Notes under the pieces: model-generated
Told to the model about the DNA's origin: nothing
Seen by the model: only the letters and a program-made list of their open reading frames with translations
Databases searched by the model: none
Assembly (NCBI RefSeq): GCF_900637665.1
Contig: NZ_LR134386.1
Location: forward strand, 1,108,501-1,172,500
Source of the DNA: Chryseobacterium nakagawai
GTDB lineage: Bacteria; Bacteroidota; Bacteroidia; Flavobacteriales; Weeksellaceae
Reading direction: 5' to 3'
DNA length: 64,000 nucleotides
In this document: positions 8,632-17,135 of the stretch, piece after piece
How positions within the stretch are numbered: position 1 is the stretch's first letter
Layout of the letters: each line of letters starts with the position of its first letter
Position numbers and translations under genes: made by a program

Positions 8632-9645
8632 TTACAACTCACTTTTCTTCCCATGCAAAAGGGTATTGATCTTTCTTCTGGTCTGAACAGATACTTTATA
8701 AGCACTATCCCTTAATTTTTGAATTTTTCCTACGGGTTGAAAGATCATCTTACTTTCAAACGGATTAAATGAAAGAAGTTCATTACTACAATCTCGGGGA
8801 TCCAGTAAAGAATTCTTTTCTATTTTAACTTCACCAATCTTGATGTAGGGCGAATTTTTCCATTCTACATTCAATTTGTTGATGGGTTGGTCTTTCAGAT
8901 CACAGCACAGCTGAATCAAAACATCGGCGGTAAAATCATTCCTCTGAAAATAATTCTTTAAAGCCTTTTTCATGTTTTGTTTCTTGTCCATATTTTTATT
9001 AACAGACTTAGGACTGAGCTTTATTTTCATCATATAATCTCCCAGGCGGTAAGCCCCTACAGAATGATAATCAAAAGAGAGAATAAAATCATTTCTCTTA
9101 CTGAATAGCTTTAATGTATTTCTGATAAATGAACCTGTAAAAACAGATGGAATAACTTTAATGGCTTGTGTTATAATTGAAAATAAACTGCTCCACTTTT
9201 TGATATAAGAAAGATTGACGGCAGTAAATAGTTTTAGAAATGTTGAAACTGAATTAACTGGGAACAATGGAAAGTTTACCAATGGATAATTGGAAAGCAG
9301 ATTATTATTCTCATCCCTGATTTGCACTGCAAAGCCATAAGCTGGAATATCCCTTTTAGAATTTGTAATTTTCAATTGTGCATTGGAAAGCCTTACAAAC
9401 AAATTAAATTTCTCTTTATCAAAAAAAGGTTTGAGAAATTCCGGAATATTGGGATCCACCCAAAAAATTCCCTTAGCAACAGCATATGTTTTCGCATGGG
9501 CATTTCTGGTAGCATAATTGACGTCACTTATAGAAGAGGACTGCTCAACAAAATCAGCAATCGATTTTTTATTGATTTCCAGAAGTTTTTTTTCCTCTTC
9601 ATTAAGCTCATCAAACTTCTTATTATATAATATCGGATTTGGCAT
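8632..9645 (-). CDS. Catalase-like heme protein
   Basis: A 337-residue protein of the small catalase-related family (catalases are usually about 480 residues or more). Matches are RNAHAKTYAV (the distal-histidine region, His50), VRLSNA (about residue 84), and a C-terminal ELLSFNPFES...PVGKIQKLRDSAY segment that in this family carries the proximal heme tyrosine. There is no signal peptide. Such small catalase-like proteins often show weak catalase or organic peroxidase activity. It stands alone on the minus strand. Activity and heme binding are inferred. Confidence 0.72.
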   Translation of the reverse strand: MPNPILYNKKFDELNEEEKKLLEINKKSIADFVEQSSSISDVNYATRNAHAKTYAVAKGIFWVDPNIPEFLKPFFDKEKFNLFVRLSNAQLKITNSKRDIPAYGFAVQIRDENNNLLSNYPLVNFPLFPVNSVSTFLKLFTAVNLSYIKKWSSLFSIITQAIKVIPSVFTGSFIRNTLKLFSKRNDFILSFDYHSVGAYRLGDYMMKIKLSPKSVNKNMDKKQNMKKALKNYFQRNDFTADVLIQLCCDLKDQPINKLNVEWKNSPYIKIGEVKIEKNSLLDPRDCSNELLSFNPFESKMIFQPVGKIQKLRDSAYKVSVQTRRKINTLLHGKKSEL

Positions 9646-9950
9646 TTAGTTTTTAAATCCAATTATAACGCCAAGTTTCGGAATTTGTGTTAAGGAATTA
9701 TTACAATTATTTGAATTTTATGAATGAGAAAGGGCGAATGCTGGAAGAGGGCGGTAGCGAAACTATATAATTTTTATAGATATACTTTTAAATAATTGAA
9801 TATCAATGATTAAAGTATTTTTATGAACGCCTGTTTAATAAAGTTGATAATACGAATTGATGCCGGCTCACATACTTAAAGTTTGAACTTCCACCTCTCA
9901 GCTTCCATCTTTCAACTCCAAAAAGCCTTATCTTTGTAAAAAATTATAAT
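9646..9950. other. Intergenic region with the FKBP promoter
   Basis: This 305-base gap between divergent genes has no convincing frame. Near its end TATCTTTG at 9929-9936 matches the -7 consensus for the gene at 9951, with a TTTC at about the -33 position. The stretch 9888-9918 is a purine/pyrimidine-skewed run of degenerate CTTCCA-like units, a low-complexity pattern. I see nothing else. Confidence 0.6.
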
Positions 9951-10385
9951 ATGGGAGTAGCAGATTTGTTATTTAAGCGTAAAAAAGAATTAGCCGAAAA
10001 GAATCTTAATGACGGGAAAGAATATATGGAAGAGTATGGTAAGAGAGAGAGCGTTGTTCAATTACCAAGCGGCTTACAATATGAAATTATTACAGAAGGA
10101 GATGGGGCAAAGCCAGGACCAAAATCTACTGTAAAATGCCACTATCATGGAACTACCATTTCCGGTAAAGTTTTCGATAGTTCTGTAAAAAGAGGAACTC
10201 CAGCATCTTTTCCTTTGAATAGAGTGATTTCCGGATGGACAGAAGCGCTTCAGCTAATGCCAGTAGGAAGTAAGTGGAGGCTGATTATTCCACCGCATTT
10301 AGCGTACGGAGATCAGGAGATCAGCAAAGAAATCGGACCAAACAGTACCCTTGTTTTCGAAGTGGAATTATTGGGGATTAAATAA
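9951..10385 (+). CDS. FKBP-type peptidyl-prolyl cis-trans isomerase
   Basis: A 144-residue cytoplasmic FKBP without a signal peptide. A charged helical segment (residues 1-37) precedes the FKBP domain (about 40-143), with LPSGLQYEII, KVFDSSVKRGTPASFPLNRVI and the active-site GWTEALQLMPVGSKWRLIIPPHLAYGD (conserved Trp, Ile, Tyr and Asp). It catalyses proline isomerisation during folding. The layout resembles FklB/FkpA without the long N-terminal dimer domain. It has its own promoter at 9929 and a terminator at 10410. Confidence 0.93.
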   Translation: MGVADLLFKRKKELAEKNLNDGKEYMEEYGKRESVVQLPSGLQYEIITEGDGAKPGPKSTVKCHYHGTTISGKVFDSSVKRGTPASFPLNRVISGWTEALQLMPVGSKWRLIIPPHLAYGDQEISKEIGPNSTLVFEVELLGIK

Positions 10386-10409
10386 TCCGGCTTAAAAATA
10401 AATTAAAAG

Positions 10410-10436
10410 ATTACCTGATTTCAGGTAATTTTTTTT
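10410..10436 (+). terminator. Terminator after the FKBP gene
   Basis: The perfect inverted repeat ATTACCTGA/TCAGGTAAT with a very short centre is followed by seven T. It ends the single-gene FKBP transcript. Confidence 0.85.
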
Positions 10437-10502
10437 ATTTGTACTATATTCGTATTGATGATTTCTCACAATGATTCAGCTATTGCACAAAAATTGGTTT
10501 GA

Positions 10503-11453
10503 ATGAAAAAGCTGTTTTCCCTCTTTATCGTTTTCGGTCTGCTGACTTCTTGTGTTTCCAGGAAGAATCAGACTATTCAACAGAATATACTTACTCTGAA
10601 GGATAGTTATTGTAAAGCTCCTTTTAAATATAACTATAGTAATAAAGTCCCTTCCCACAATTCGGATTCTATTTTAGAAGCCAATAAAGAGCTGAAAGAA
10701 ATGTTTTCTGACCAGAGTATTTTAATTTTAAATGCTTTGGATAATCTGGATGAAGTTCATCAGATTATGGACCTTAAAAAAGATTCATCCTTGGCTTCTC
10801 AGGTTAAAGTTTTACAGTTAAAGACAAAAATCAATAGTAAAATCACCATTGCCCTTACTGAATTGGATGCGGTAGCTGCAGAATTCGATTGCGAAGGCGA
10901 AAGAGTAGCGCAGATAGGCAATTATGTGGATAATCTTAATTCTTCCAGAAATAATAAATTGATTCTATATTCTATCATTACAGGTGCAGCTGCCTCTATT
11001 GCCGGAGGAATTGTTGGAGATCAAGGCTGGAGCAATGCTATTGATATTGGAGGTGGGGTGCTGGGAGCAGGTTTTGGTTTAGCAACGCTTAATCCGAAAG
11101 GGAAAAAGGTAGAATTTATTCATCAGAGAAACCTTTTGAGAGATATTTGGAAAGGTAAATTGGAATCGCCAAACTTTCCACCATTTATCTGGTATATGTA
11201 TACCGAAAAGAAATTTTCCAATAGAGAAGAACGTTCCATTATCGGAAACATGAAAGAAAGATGGCTTCATTATCAGTTCGATGATAATAAAGCGGCCGCA
11301 GATCAATCCGTTATTTTCAGTGATGGTGGATATTATAGAGCAGATGACCTTCATAACCGGGCTGCGATGCTCAATCAGATGCAATCGGCTACCCGAACAA
11401 TCAATCAAAACATTAATTATTTACTGCTGGATCTGGATAAATTAATCCTTTAA
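10503..11453 (+). CDS. Unrecognised lipoprotein with a glycine-rich hydrophobic segment
   Basis: A 316-residue protein with a clear lipoprotein signal (lipobox LTSC, lipid Cys at residue 17). A helical region (about residues 50-150) is followed by a Gly/Ala-rich hydrophobic stretch (about 155-195, IITGAAASIAGGIVG then GGGVLGAGFGLA), which resembles a membrane-inserting hairpin of the glycine-zipper type. The rest is soluble and mixed. I do not recognise the family. It is a single gene between the FKBP terminator and the Rrf2-type promoter. Confidence 0.8.
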   Translation: MKKLFSLFIVFGLLTSCVSRKNQTIQQNILTLKDSYCKAPFKYNYSNKVPSHNSDSILEANKELKEMFSDQSILILNALDNLDEVHQIMDLKKDSSLASQVKVLQLKTKINSKITIALTELDAVAAEFDCEGERVAQIGNYVDNLNSSRNNKLILYSIITGAAASIAGGIVGDQGWSNAIDIGGGVLGAGFGLATLNPKGKKVEFIHQRNLLRDIWKGKLESPNFPPFIWYMYTEKKFSNREERSIIGNMKERWLHYQFDDNKAAADQSVIFSDGGYYRADDLHNRAAMLNQMQSATRTINQNINYLLLDLDKLIL

Positions 11454-11465
11454 GAAAAATTTAAC

Positions 11466-11518
11466 TGTAATATATTTTGTTACAATTAAAATTTGTCTAT
11501 CTTTGCAATGTAATTACA
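11466..11518 (+). promoter_or_regulatory. Promoter and operator region of the Rrf2-type regulator
   Basis: A -33 TTTG (11476-11479) and a -7 TATCTTTG (11498-11505) are spaced 18 bases apart, a good Bacteroidota promoter. An inverted repeat TGTAA-N9-TTACA (11466-11484) overlaps the -33 element, and a second palindrome TGTAATTACA (11509-11518) abuts the ATG at 11519. The first site, read on the other strand, is almost identical to the site at 11948. The placement suggests autorepression. Confidence 0.8.
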
Positions 11519-11929
11519 ATGAACAATACAAGATTTGCTACGGCAATACATATCATGACCTTATTGGCGAAAAGTCCTCAGGAGTGGCTCACTTCTGATT
11601 GGATTGCGGGTAGTATCAATGTAAACCCGGTTATTGTACGTAAAGAAATCAGCGTCTTGAGAGAAGCAGGTTTAATTATCAGCAGACAAGGGAAAGAAGG
11701 AGGAAGCCATTTGGCTAAAGATGCTGAAAATATTACGATTTCTGAGATTTACAGATCAGTAAAGAATACAGAAGTATTAGGAAAGAAAAATCAGAACCCT
11801 AATCCTGCCTGTAGTGTTGGAAAAGAAATTAACAATCATTTAAATACACTGTTTGAAGAAACAGATCAGTTGGTAAGTCAATTTTTAGGAGATAAATCTT
11901 TGCAGGAATTCGCAGAACAGTTCGAATAA
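11519..11929 (+). CDS. Rrf2 family transcriptional regulator (YwnA-like)
   Basis: A 136-residue winged-helix regulator. Residues 1-80 form the Rrf2 domain: TRFATAIHIMTLLA, the recognition region WIAGSINVNPVIVRKEISVLREAGLI, and the wing RQGKEGGSHLA. Only one Cys (in NPACSVG) lies in the region where iron-sulphur members have three, so this is probably the cluster-free YwnA type. I start at the ATG at 11519, because an upstream in-frame TTG would place translation before the promoter. The next gene encodes a YwnB-like oxidoreductase, mirroring the ywnA/ywnB pairing known in Bacillus. Confidence 0.9.
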   Translation: MNNTRFATAIHIMTLLAKSPQEWLTSDWIAGSINVNPVIVRKEISVLREAGLIISRQGKEGGSHLAKDAENITISEIYRSVKNTEVLGKKNQNPNPACSVGKEINNHLNTLFEETDQLVSQFLGDKSLQEFAEQFE

Positions 11930-11947
11930 AAATTTTTTATCTATAAA

Positions 11948-11966
11948 TGTAACAAAATTCATTACA
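11948..11966. promoter_or_regulatory. Second operator copy before the oxidoreductase gene
   Basis: TGTAACAAAATTCATTACA is an inverted repeat TGTAA-N9-TTACA. It matches the reverse complement of the 11466-11484 site at 17 of 19 positions, which marks both as sites for the same regulator. It lies 22 bases before the next start codon; no clear TAnnTTTG element is visible between the genes. Confidence 0.75.
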
Positions 11967-11988
11967 ATTTAATTAAACATAAAACATT

Positions 11989-12642
11989 ATGAAAAAAGTA
12001 GCAGTAATTGGTGCAACCGGATTTGTAGGAGCACACATCGTAACAGAATTATCAGACAGAGGATATGCAGTAGAAGCTTTAGTAAGAGATGCGTCTAAAG
12101 TAAAAACACAGGAAAATGTAACGGCAAAAAGTGTTGATGTAAACAATGTATCAGAATTGGCAGAAGCTTTAAAAGGAAGCGATGCTGTAATCAGTGCTTT
12201 TAATGCAGGGTGGACCAACCCAAATCTTTACAATGACTTTTTGAATGGTTCTGAAAATATTGAAAAAGCAGTAGAAGAATCAGGAGTAAAAAGACTGATT
12301 GTAGTAGGTGGAGCAGGAAGCCTTTACACACCGGATAATGTTCAGATCGTAGATACACCGGATTTTCCGGATGCTTACAAACCGGGAGCAACTGCTGCAA
12401 GAGATTATTTAAACAAAATCAAGGGAAATAATACCTTAGATTGGACATTCTTCAGTCCTGCAGTGGAAATGAATCAGGCTAATGTAGGATCAAGAACGGG
12501 CCAATACAGAACATCTTTAGAAACACCTGTTTTTGATGCAGAAGGAAGAAGCCGTCTTTCAGTAGAAGATGTAGCCGTAGCTTTAGTGGATGAACTGGAA
12601 CAGAATAACCATATCCGTGAACGCTTCACAGCAGCCTATTAA
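11989..12642 (+). CDS. NAD(P)-binding oxidoreductase, YwnB/NmrA-like
   Basis: A 217-residue atypical short-chain dehydrogenase fold protein. The Rossmann motif VIGATGFVGAHI is at residues 6-17, followed by SAFNAG and KRLIVVGGAGSLYT strands and a C-terminal LSVEDVAVALVDELE typical of NmrA/YwnB-like flavin-reductase-related proteins. The classical YxxxK is absent, as usual in this group. The substrate is unknown; relatives are linked to redox or quinone stress. It is preceded by the shared operator at 11948 and followed after 15 bases by the MBL-like gene, so the regulator probably controls both. Confidence 0.88.
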   Translation: MKKVAVIGATGFVGAHIVTELSDRGYAVEALVRDASKVKTQENVTAKSVDVNNVSELAEALKGSDAVISAFNAGWTNPNLYNDFLNGSENIEKAVEESGVKRLIVVGGAGSLYTPDNVQIVDTPDFPDAYKPGATAARDYLNKIKGNNTLDWTFFSPAVEMNQANVGSRTGQYRTSLETPVFDAEGRSRLSVEDVAVALVDELEQNNHIRERFTAAY

Positions 12643-12657
12643 TCTAAAAAGAACAAA

Positions 12658-13830
12658 ATGTTAAAAAGAAAGCTATTATCATTAGTGACTATTTTAGGTT
12701 TCATCAGCATATTTGCAGGGAATCTGAAAGTTAAAGTCTATAATCCCGGAACCAAGGCAATATTTCCAATTACTTCTACCATTATTTACGGTGATAAAGA
12801 TGCTATGCTTATTGACGCTCAGTTTCAAAAGCAATACGCAGAACAGTTAGTAAAAGAAATAAAAGCAACGGGAAAAAACCTGAAAACCGTTTTTATTTCT
12901 CATAGTGACCCGGATTTTTATTTTGGATTAGATGTCATTAAAAAAGCTTTTCCCAACGTAAAAGTTATTTCTACAGCACAGACGGCTTATCTTATTTCCG
13001 CTTCAAAGGATGATAAACTGGCAGTTTGGAAACCGCAATTAAAAGCAGATGCTCCTTCAGAAATTATTGTTCCGGAAGCAGTGACTTCCATTCCAGATCT
13101 TGAAGGAAATACAATTGAAATCAGACAGAATCCTGAAGATCCTGCTCACAGCTTTCTTTGGATTCCATCTATTAAAACTGTTGCAGGAGGAATTTCGGTT
13201 TCTGTAGATTCTCATCTTTGGATGGCAGATACTCAGAATGTAAAAGCTATTGACCAGTGGATTGAGCAGATTGATGCTATGAAATCTTTGAAACCTGAAC
13301 AGGTAATTCCGTCACATTTTGCCAAACAGTCTGTATCTCCTGCATCTTTGGATTTCGTTAAAACTTACCTTGAAAATTATAAGAAAGCGGTTACAGAAAA
13401 TAAAACTACAGCGGCTATTGTAGATTTTATGGTAAAGAAATATCCAAATCTTCCAGGAAAAGATGAATTGGAAATGGGGGTGAAAGTTTTCTTAGGTGAA
13501 ATGGATTGGGATTTAAAATCACCATATCCAGCTATCGGTAAGAAAGTAGAAGTTGATTTTGGAGCTGTAAAATTCCTTCTGGATTTTAAAGACAACAAAA
13601 CAATGACATTCACCGGAACTGCCGGAAGCTCAAAAAACAGTACAGATACTGTAGAGTATACAGCAGTAGAAGTAGCAAAGAATATTTTTATGGTGTACTG
13701 GCATGAGCCTCATTTGGGATTCAATGTAACCCATATTCAGGATTACAATAAAAATATAGTGTATTCCAATATTGCAGGACCAGATGGTACCTTTACTCAT
13801 CCAAAAGGAACGCTTAAGATTCTAAAATAA
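12658..13830 (+). CDS. Exported MBL-fold-like protein with degenerate metal site and MoaF-like C-terminal domain
   Basis: A 390-residue protein with an N-terminal signal segment (residues 1-20). Residues ~25-250 follow a metallo-beta-lactamase-like layout, but the HxHxDH motif reads HSDPDF (His82, Asp84, Asp86, Phe87), so two histidines are replaced; a later SHFAKQ supplies a His. Residues ~290-390 (FGAVKFLLDFKDNKTMTF, NIFMVYWHEPH, FNVTHIQDYN) look like a MoaF/lipocalin-type barrel. Metal binding and activity are therefore doubtful. It is probably co-transcribed with the oxidoreductase 15 bases upstream and may be exported to bind or process a small molecule; that is inference. Confidence 0.72.
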   Translation: MLKRKLLSLVTILGFISIFAGNLKVKVYNPGTKAIFPITSTIIYGDKDAMLIDAQFQKQYAEQLVKEIKATGKNLKTVFISHSDPDFYFGLDVIKKAFPNVKVISTAQTAYLISASKDDKLAVWKPQLKADAPSEIIVPEAVTSIPDLEGNTIEIRQNPEDPAHSFLWIPSIKTVAGGISVSVDSHLWMADTQNVKAIDQWIEQIDAMKSLKPEQVIPSHFAKQSVSPASLDFVKTYLENYKKAVTENKTTAAIVDFMVKKYPNLPGKDELEMGVKVFLGEMDWDLKSPYPAIGKKVEVDFGAVKFLLDFKDNKTMTFTGTAGSSKNSTDTVEYTAVEVAKNIFMVYWHEPHLGFNVTHIQDYNKNIVYSNIAGPDGTFTHPKGTLKILK

Positions 13831-13942
13831 TTTCTCGCTGATTTCACAGATTTATAAGGGAAAAACTAATGTAATCCTTGAAAAACCTGTGAAGCCTGCA
13901 AGATCAGCAATACTACTACACATTATTTATCTTTTAGAGCCA

Positions 13943-13972
13943 AAAAAAGCTGCCTCATTAGAGACAGCTTTC
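13943..13972 (-). terminator. Terminator of the M23 peptidase gene
   Basis: On the minus strand the arms AAAGCTGTCTC and GAGGCAGCTTT flank TAAT, with a run of T after them. It sits directly after the stop codon of the minus-strand gene. Confidence 0.85.
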
Positions 13973-13974
13973 TT

Positions 13975-15006
13975 TTATAGATTCATAAACAACTTCGGAT
14001 TTACCGGAGTATTGTTTTTATGTACTTCATAATGAAGATGAGGTCCTGTAGAACGTCCGGAGTTCCCTGATTTAGCAATCACCTGACCTACTTTTACTTT
14101 ATCATTCACTTTAGAAACAAGCTGTGATAAATGTCCATAAAGAGTAGCCAGTCCGTTTCCATGAGAAACAATGACACAATTCCCATAACCACCTTTCTGC
14201 CCGGAGAAAATAACGGTTCCCGCGGCGGCGGCTCTTACATCAGAACCGAATGCAACGGCAATATCCAGTCCTTTATGGAATTGCATCTGGTCCGCTTCAG
14301 CTGGAGGATTATTTCTTTCCATAGGAGCTGCTTTAGAAGTAGTTGTTCCTGCAACAGCTTTTGTAGCAGGAGTTGAAGCAGCCGGTGCAGAAGCTACAGG
14401 AGCTGCTTTTGGAGTCACCATCACTTTAACTTCTCTTTTATTTCCATAACTGTCTGTTAATTCAACGATTTTTTCTACAGGTTCGGCTTTAGCTTCCGGC
14501 TTTGGTGCCGCCGCAACAGGTTTAGCTTCTGTAGGAGCACTCGATTTTACCGAAGCAAAAACAGTTCTAAATGGAATAGGATTTTTTCTGATCCCGAAAT
14601 TAGATGAAATATATCCATCTGTAGGCATTCCTAATGGAACCTCCATCAGTTTTTTCTGTAGGTTCATCAGGTATTGGCTGTATCGGTTAGCCTGTTTGGA
14701 AAGATAAATAGAATTGGCAATACTGTCCTGATTAAGCATCATTAGCTTTTCATTTGAAATGTCTTTAGACTTCAGGAAAGAATTCAGTTGGGCAACGGTC
14801 TGATCTACCAGCGTAAGATCAGTTTTCATTTTCAGATAATCTACACTGTCTTTTTCAGTGTTTATTTTTACAAGGTTTACTGCGTAGGTCTTGTCATCCT
14901 TCTCTGAGAAAAGTTTGGCAATGAAGATACCTTGTGCAAAAACTACTAGTAAAAGTCCTCCCAGGAGAATGTTTACGTTCTTCTTGCTGTTTAGAAATTT
15001 TTTCAT
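13975..15006 (-). CDS. M23 family metallopeptidase, membrane anchored
   Basis: A 343-residue cell-wall peptidase. One N-terminal membrane anchor (about residues 11-31) is followed by a coiled-coil region (about 45-125) and an Ala/Pro/Lys-rich linker (about 150-235). The C-terminal LytM/M23 domain carries the zinc motif HKGLD and the HLHYE motif near residue 323. M23 enzymes cleave peptidoglycan cross-bridges, or act as LytM regulators when a ligand is missing; both metal motifs look intact here. It is a single gene with its own -7 element upstream and terminator downstream. Confidence 0.93.
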   Translation of the reverse strand: MKKFLNSKKNVNILLGGLLLVVFAQGIFIAKLFSEKDDKTYAVNLVKINTEKDSVDYLKMKTDLTLVDQTVAQLNSFLKSKDISNEKLMMLNQDSIANSIYLSKQANRYSQYLMNLQKKLMEVPLGMPTDGYISSNFGIRKNPIPFRTVFASVKSSAPTEAKPVAAAPKPEAKAEPVEKIVELTDSYGNKREVKVMVTPKAAPVASAPAASTPATKAVAGTTTSKAAPMERNNPPAEADQMQFHKGLDIAVAFGSDVRAAAAGTVIFSGQKGGYGNCVIVSHGNGLATLYGHLSQLVSKVNDKVKVGQVIAKSGNSGRSTGPHLHYEVHKNNTPVNPKLFMNL

Positions 15007-15044
15007 ATTTCTTCTCTTAGAATATTTAAAACGGTTTTCAGCTG

Positions 15045-15052
15045 CAAATTTA
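15045..15052 (-). promoter_or_regulatory. -7 element for the M23 peptidase gene
   Basis: On the minus strand TAAATTTG matches TAnnTTTG, about 39 bases before the start codon. No clear -33 TTTG is visible at the expected distance. Confidence 0.5.
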
Positions 15053-15204
15053 ATTAAAAATAAGTTTTGTTGGTTATTTTTAGTTAAAATTCAGTTTTTT
15101 CTGTATCTAACGCTTAATTGTATATTTAATTGTGTTGAAGCATTATTTTTTTCAGAAAATGGTTTTTATCATGCCTTAAAGTATTCTGTTAAATCTTTGT
15201 TTAA

Positions 15205-15212
15205 TATATTTG
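15205..15212 (+). promoter_or_regulatory. -7 element for gpsA
   Basis: TATATTTG matches TAnnTTTG 18 bases before the ATG at 15230. This also shows that a frame extending upstream of it is not translated. Confidence 0.65.
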
Positions 15213-15229
15213 CAGTTCACATTCCAATT

Positions 15230-16270
15230 ATGGCTAAAAAGAAAATTATTTCAGAATCTTCGAATCCAAAAAAGACTAAAAAGGATGTTTCTGTAGGAGT
15301 AGTAGGAAGCGGAAGTTTTGCAACTGCTATCGTAAAAATGCTTGTTGAAAATTGCAAAGTGGTGCATTGGTGTGTAAGGAGTGAGTTTGTAAAAGGAGCT
15401 ATTGAGCTTCGAGGACATAACCCGACTTATCTTACTGCTGCTCATTTTAATCTGAAGAGTTTAAAACTGACCACAGATATTAATGAACTGGTTTCTGCGT
15501 GTGATGTCATTGTTTTGGCAACACCTTCCATTTACCTGTCAGATACTTTGGATAAGATGACTTGTGATTATTCAGATAAAATCTTTGTTTCTGCAATCAA
15601 GGGGATTATTCCTAAAGTAAATGATGTGGTAGCCCATTACCTGCGTGATGAATTTAAGATCGGTTTCAGAAACCAGGCGGTCATTGCAGGACCTTGTCAT
15701 GCAGAAGAGGTTGCGATGGAAAGGCTTTCTTACCTTACCATTGCTACCGTAGAAGATGAAACAGCAGAAAAGCTGGAAGGAATTTTCAGTTCAGATTTTA
15801 TTAAGGTACAAACCAGTAAAGATATTCTTGGAAATGAGTACAGTGCCATTCTTAAAAACATTTTTGCTATCGGAGCAGGAATTGCAAGCGGATTAGGATA
15901 TGGAGATAACTTCACTGCCGTTTTTGTATCTAATGCGATCCGTGAAATGGAAATCTTCTTAGAAGCAATCTATGAAGCACCTAGAGATGTAAACGAAAGT
16001 GCTTACCTGGGAGATCTTCTGGTAACCGCTTACTCATTGTTCTCAAGAAACAGAAACCTTGGAAACCTTATCGGAAAAGGATATACTGTGAAATCAGCAA
16101 TCCAGTCTATGAACATGGTCGCGGAAGGATATTATGCCGCACAATCCATTTACAAGACTTCAAAACAGAAAAATCTGAAATTGCCGATTATTGATACGGT
16201 ATATGCCATTCTTTATGAAGGTAAAAATGCCGAAAAACAGTTTAAAAAACTGACAGCAAAACTAAATTAA
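15230..16270 (+). CDS. gpsA: NAD(P)-dependent glycerol-3-phosphate dehydrogenase
   Basis: A 346-residue cytoplasmic enzyme reducing dihydroxyacetone phosphate to sn-glycerol-3-phosphate for phospholipid synthesis. The Rossmann motif VGSGSFATA is at residues 25-33, followed by IKGI and the GPCHAEEVA segment, and the catalytic-lysine region NEYSAILKNIFAIGAGI. The frame stays open upstream to 14891, but I start at the ATG at 15230 because a -7 element lies just before it and the upstream residues are not GpsA-like. The length is normal apart from a short Lys-rich N-terminal extension. A terminator follows directly. Confidence 0.95.
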   Translation: MAKKKIISESSNPKKTKKDVSVGVVGSGSFATAIVKMLVENCKVVHWCVRSEFVKGAIELRGHNPTYLTAAHFNLKSLKLTTDINELVSACDVIVLATPSIYLSDTLDKMTCDYSDKIFVSAIKGIIPKVNDVVAHYLRDEFKIGFRNQAVIAGPCHAEEVAMERLSYLTIATVEDETAEKLEGIFSSDFIKVQTSKDILGNEYSAILKNIFAIGAGIASGLGYGDNFTAVFVSNAIREMEIFLEAIYEAPRDVNESAYLGDLLVTAYSLFSRNRNLGNLIGKGYTVKSAIQSMNMVAEGYYAAQSIYKTSKQKNLKLPIIDTVYAILYEGKNAEKQFKKLTAKLN

Positions 16271-16302
16271 AAAACAAGGTTCTATAATTGGAACCTTGTT
16301 TT
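16271..16302 (+). terminator. Terminator of gpsA
   Basis: A 12-bp perfect stem AAAACAAGGTTC/GAACCTTGTTTT with an 8-base loop, ending in T, begins straight after the stop codon. Confidence 0.9.
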
Positions 16303-16317
16303 AACACTTATATTGAA

Positions 16318-16349
16318 GACTTAAGTAGTCGTTTACTTAAGTCTTTTTT
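16318..16349. terminator. Second hairpin between convergent genes
   Basis: GACTTAAGTA and TACTTAAGTC form a stem followed by six T on the plus strand, overlapping the end of the minus-strand gene at 16348. It may stop read-through in both directions. Confidence 0.7.
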
Positions 16350-17124
16350 ATTGGCTCATTTTAGTAATAACAAGAGCCAATGATGAACGTACATTCAGAT
16401 TGCTGGCTGTAAATCCGTTGCCTGTATCAAATTCAAATTTTTGACGAATAGTGGTTGGTGCCGCCAACGTTAAAAAATAACTTCCCTGGAAAAAAGTAAA
16501 AGAGCTTGATAATTGACACATTCTGTTGGTTTCCGTAATATTGGTACCTGTTACTGCATTGATCATATATGATCGTGTGCATGTGAAGTTTTGAGACAGG
16601 TATTGTGTATTGGTTGTTCCATTATTGTTATTGGCATTACTAGAGTCTACAGAATATCGAAGGATATAAGTTCCAGCTGGTAACGTAATGGTAGAAGTAT
16701 CAGATCCTAGTGAAGCACCCGTAATTTTATTTGCAGCTACGGTGAAGTTGGTAAGTGTATTATTTGTACTTCCGGTAGGAACTAAAATGCCTGAATTGAT
16801 GATTAATGACATAGATTGAGGCTCTGTTCCGGCAAGTATAAAACGTTGCCATTGATCTCTGATCCATACATAATATCCTTTAGGAAAAGTAGAGGCTCCT
16901 CCTTTATTATAAATCATCAGACCATCCGCTGGATTAGCAATAGGTGTTGATGTACTATTGAGTACCGTAAGATCATATTGAGGGAAGAGTACTCCTTTGG
17001 TGGATGAATTAATGTCTAGGACACTGCTTGCGCTGGGATTGGTTGTATTAATACCAACTTGCGCTTTCACGCTCGTACTAAACAGTATTATAGCTATACA
17101 AGCAAGATAAATATAGTTTTTCAT
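16348..17124 (-). CDS. Secreted protein of the tandem QVGINT family, copy 3
   Basis: A 258-residue protein with a signal peptide (residues 1-21, ending in KAQ). Directly after cleavage comes VGINTTNPSASSVLDI, a module common at the N-terminus of Flavobacteria surface proteins, then GVLFPQYDLT, NPADGLMIYNK and YYVWIRDQWQRF. The C-terminal half (about residues 100-258) is beta-rich, Asn/Thr/Ser-rich and probably a jelly-roll-like domain (LPAGTYILRYSVDSS). It is the last gene of a three-gene operon of related proteins. It has no type IX sorting domain that I can see. Function is unknown; a surface or adhesive role is a guess. Confidence 0.78.
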   Translation of the reverse strand: MKNYIYLACIAIILFSTSVKAQVGINTTNPSASSVLDINSSTKGVLFPQYDLTVLNSTSTPIANPADGLMIYNKGGASTFPKGYYVWIRDQWQRFILAGTEPQSMSLIINSGILVPTGSTNNTLTNFTVAANKITGASLGSDTSTITLPAGTYILRYSVDSSNANNNNGTTNTQYLSQNFTCTRSYMINAVTGTNITETNRMCQLSSSFTFFQGSYFLTLAAPTTIRQKFEFDTGNGFTASNLNVRSSLALVITKMSQ

Positions 17125-17135
17125 TGTAATAGTAG

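Noticed and set aside
9888..9918. Degenerate CTTCCA-like units before the FKBP gene
   Set aside because: Too short and irregular to call a tandem repeat or CRISPR; treated as low-complexity spacer.
14891..15229. Upstream extension of gpsA by 113 codons
   Set aside because: It crosses the promoter at 15205 and overlaps the M23 gene on the other strand; residues are not GpsA-like.
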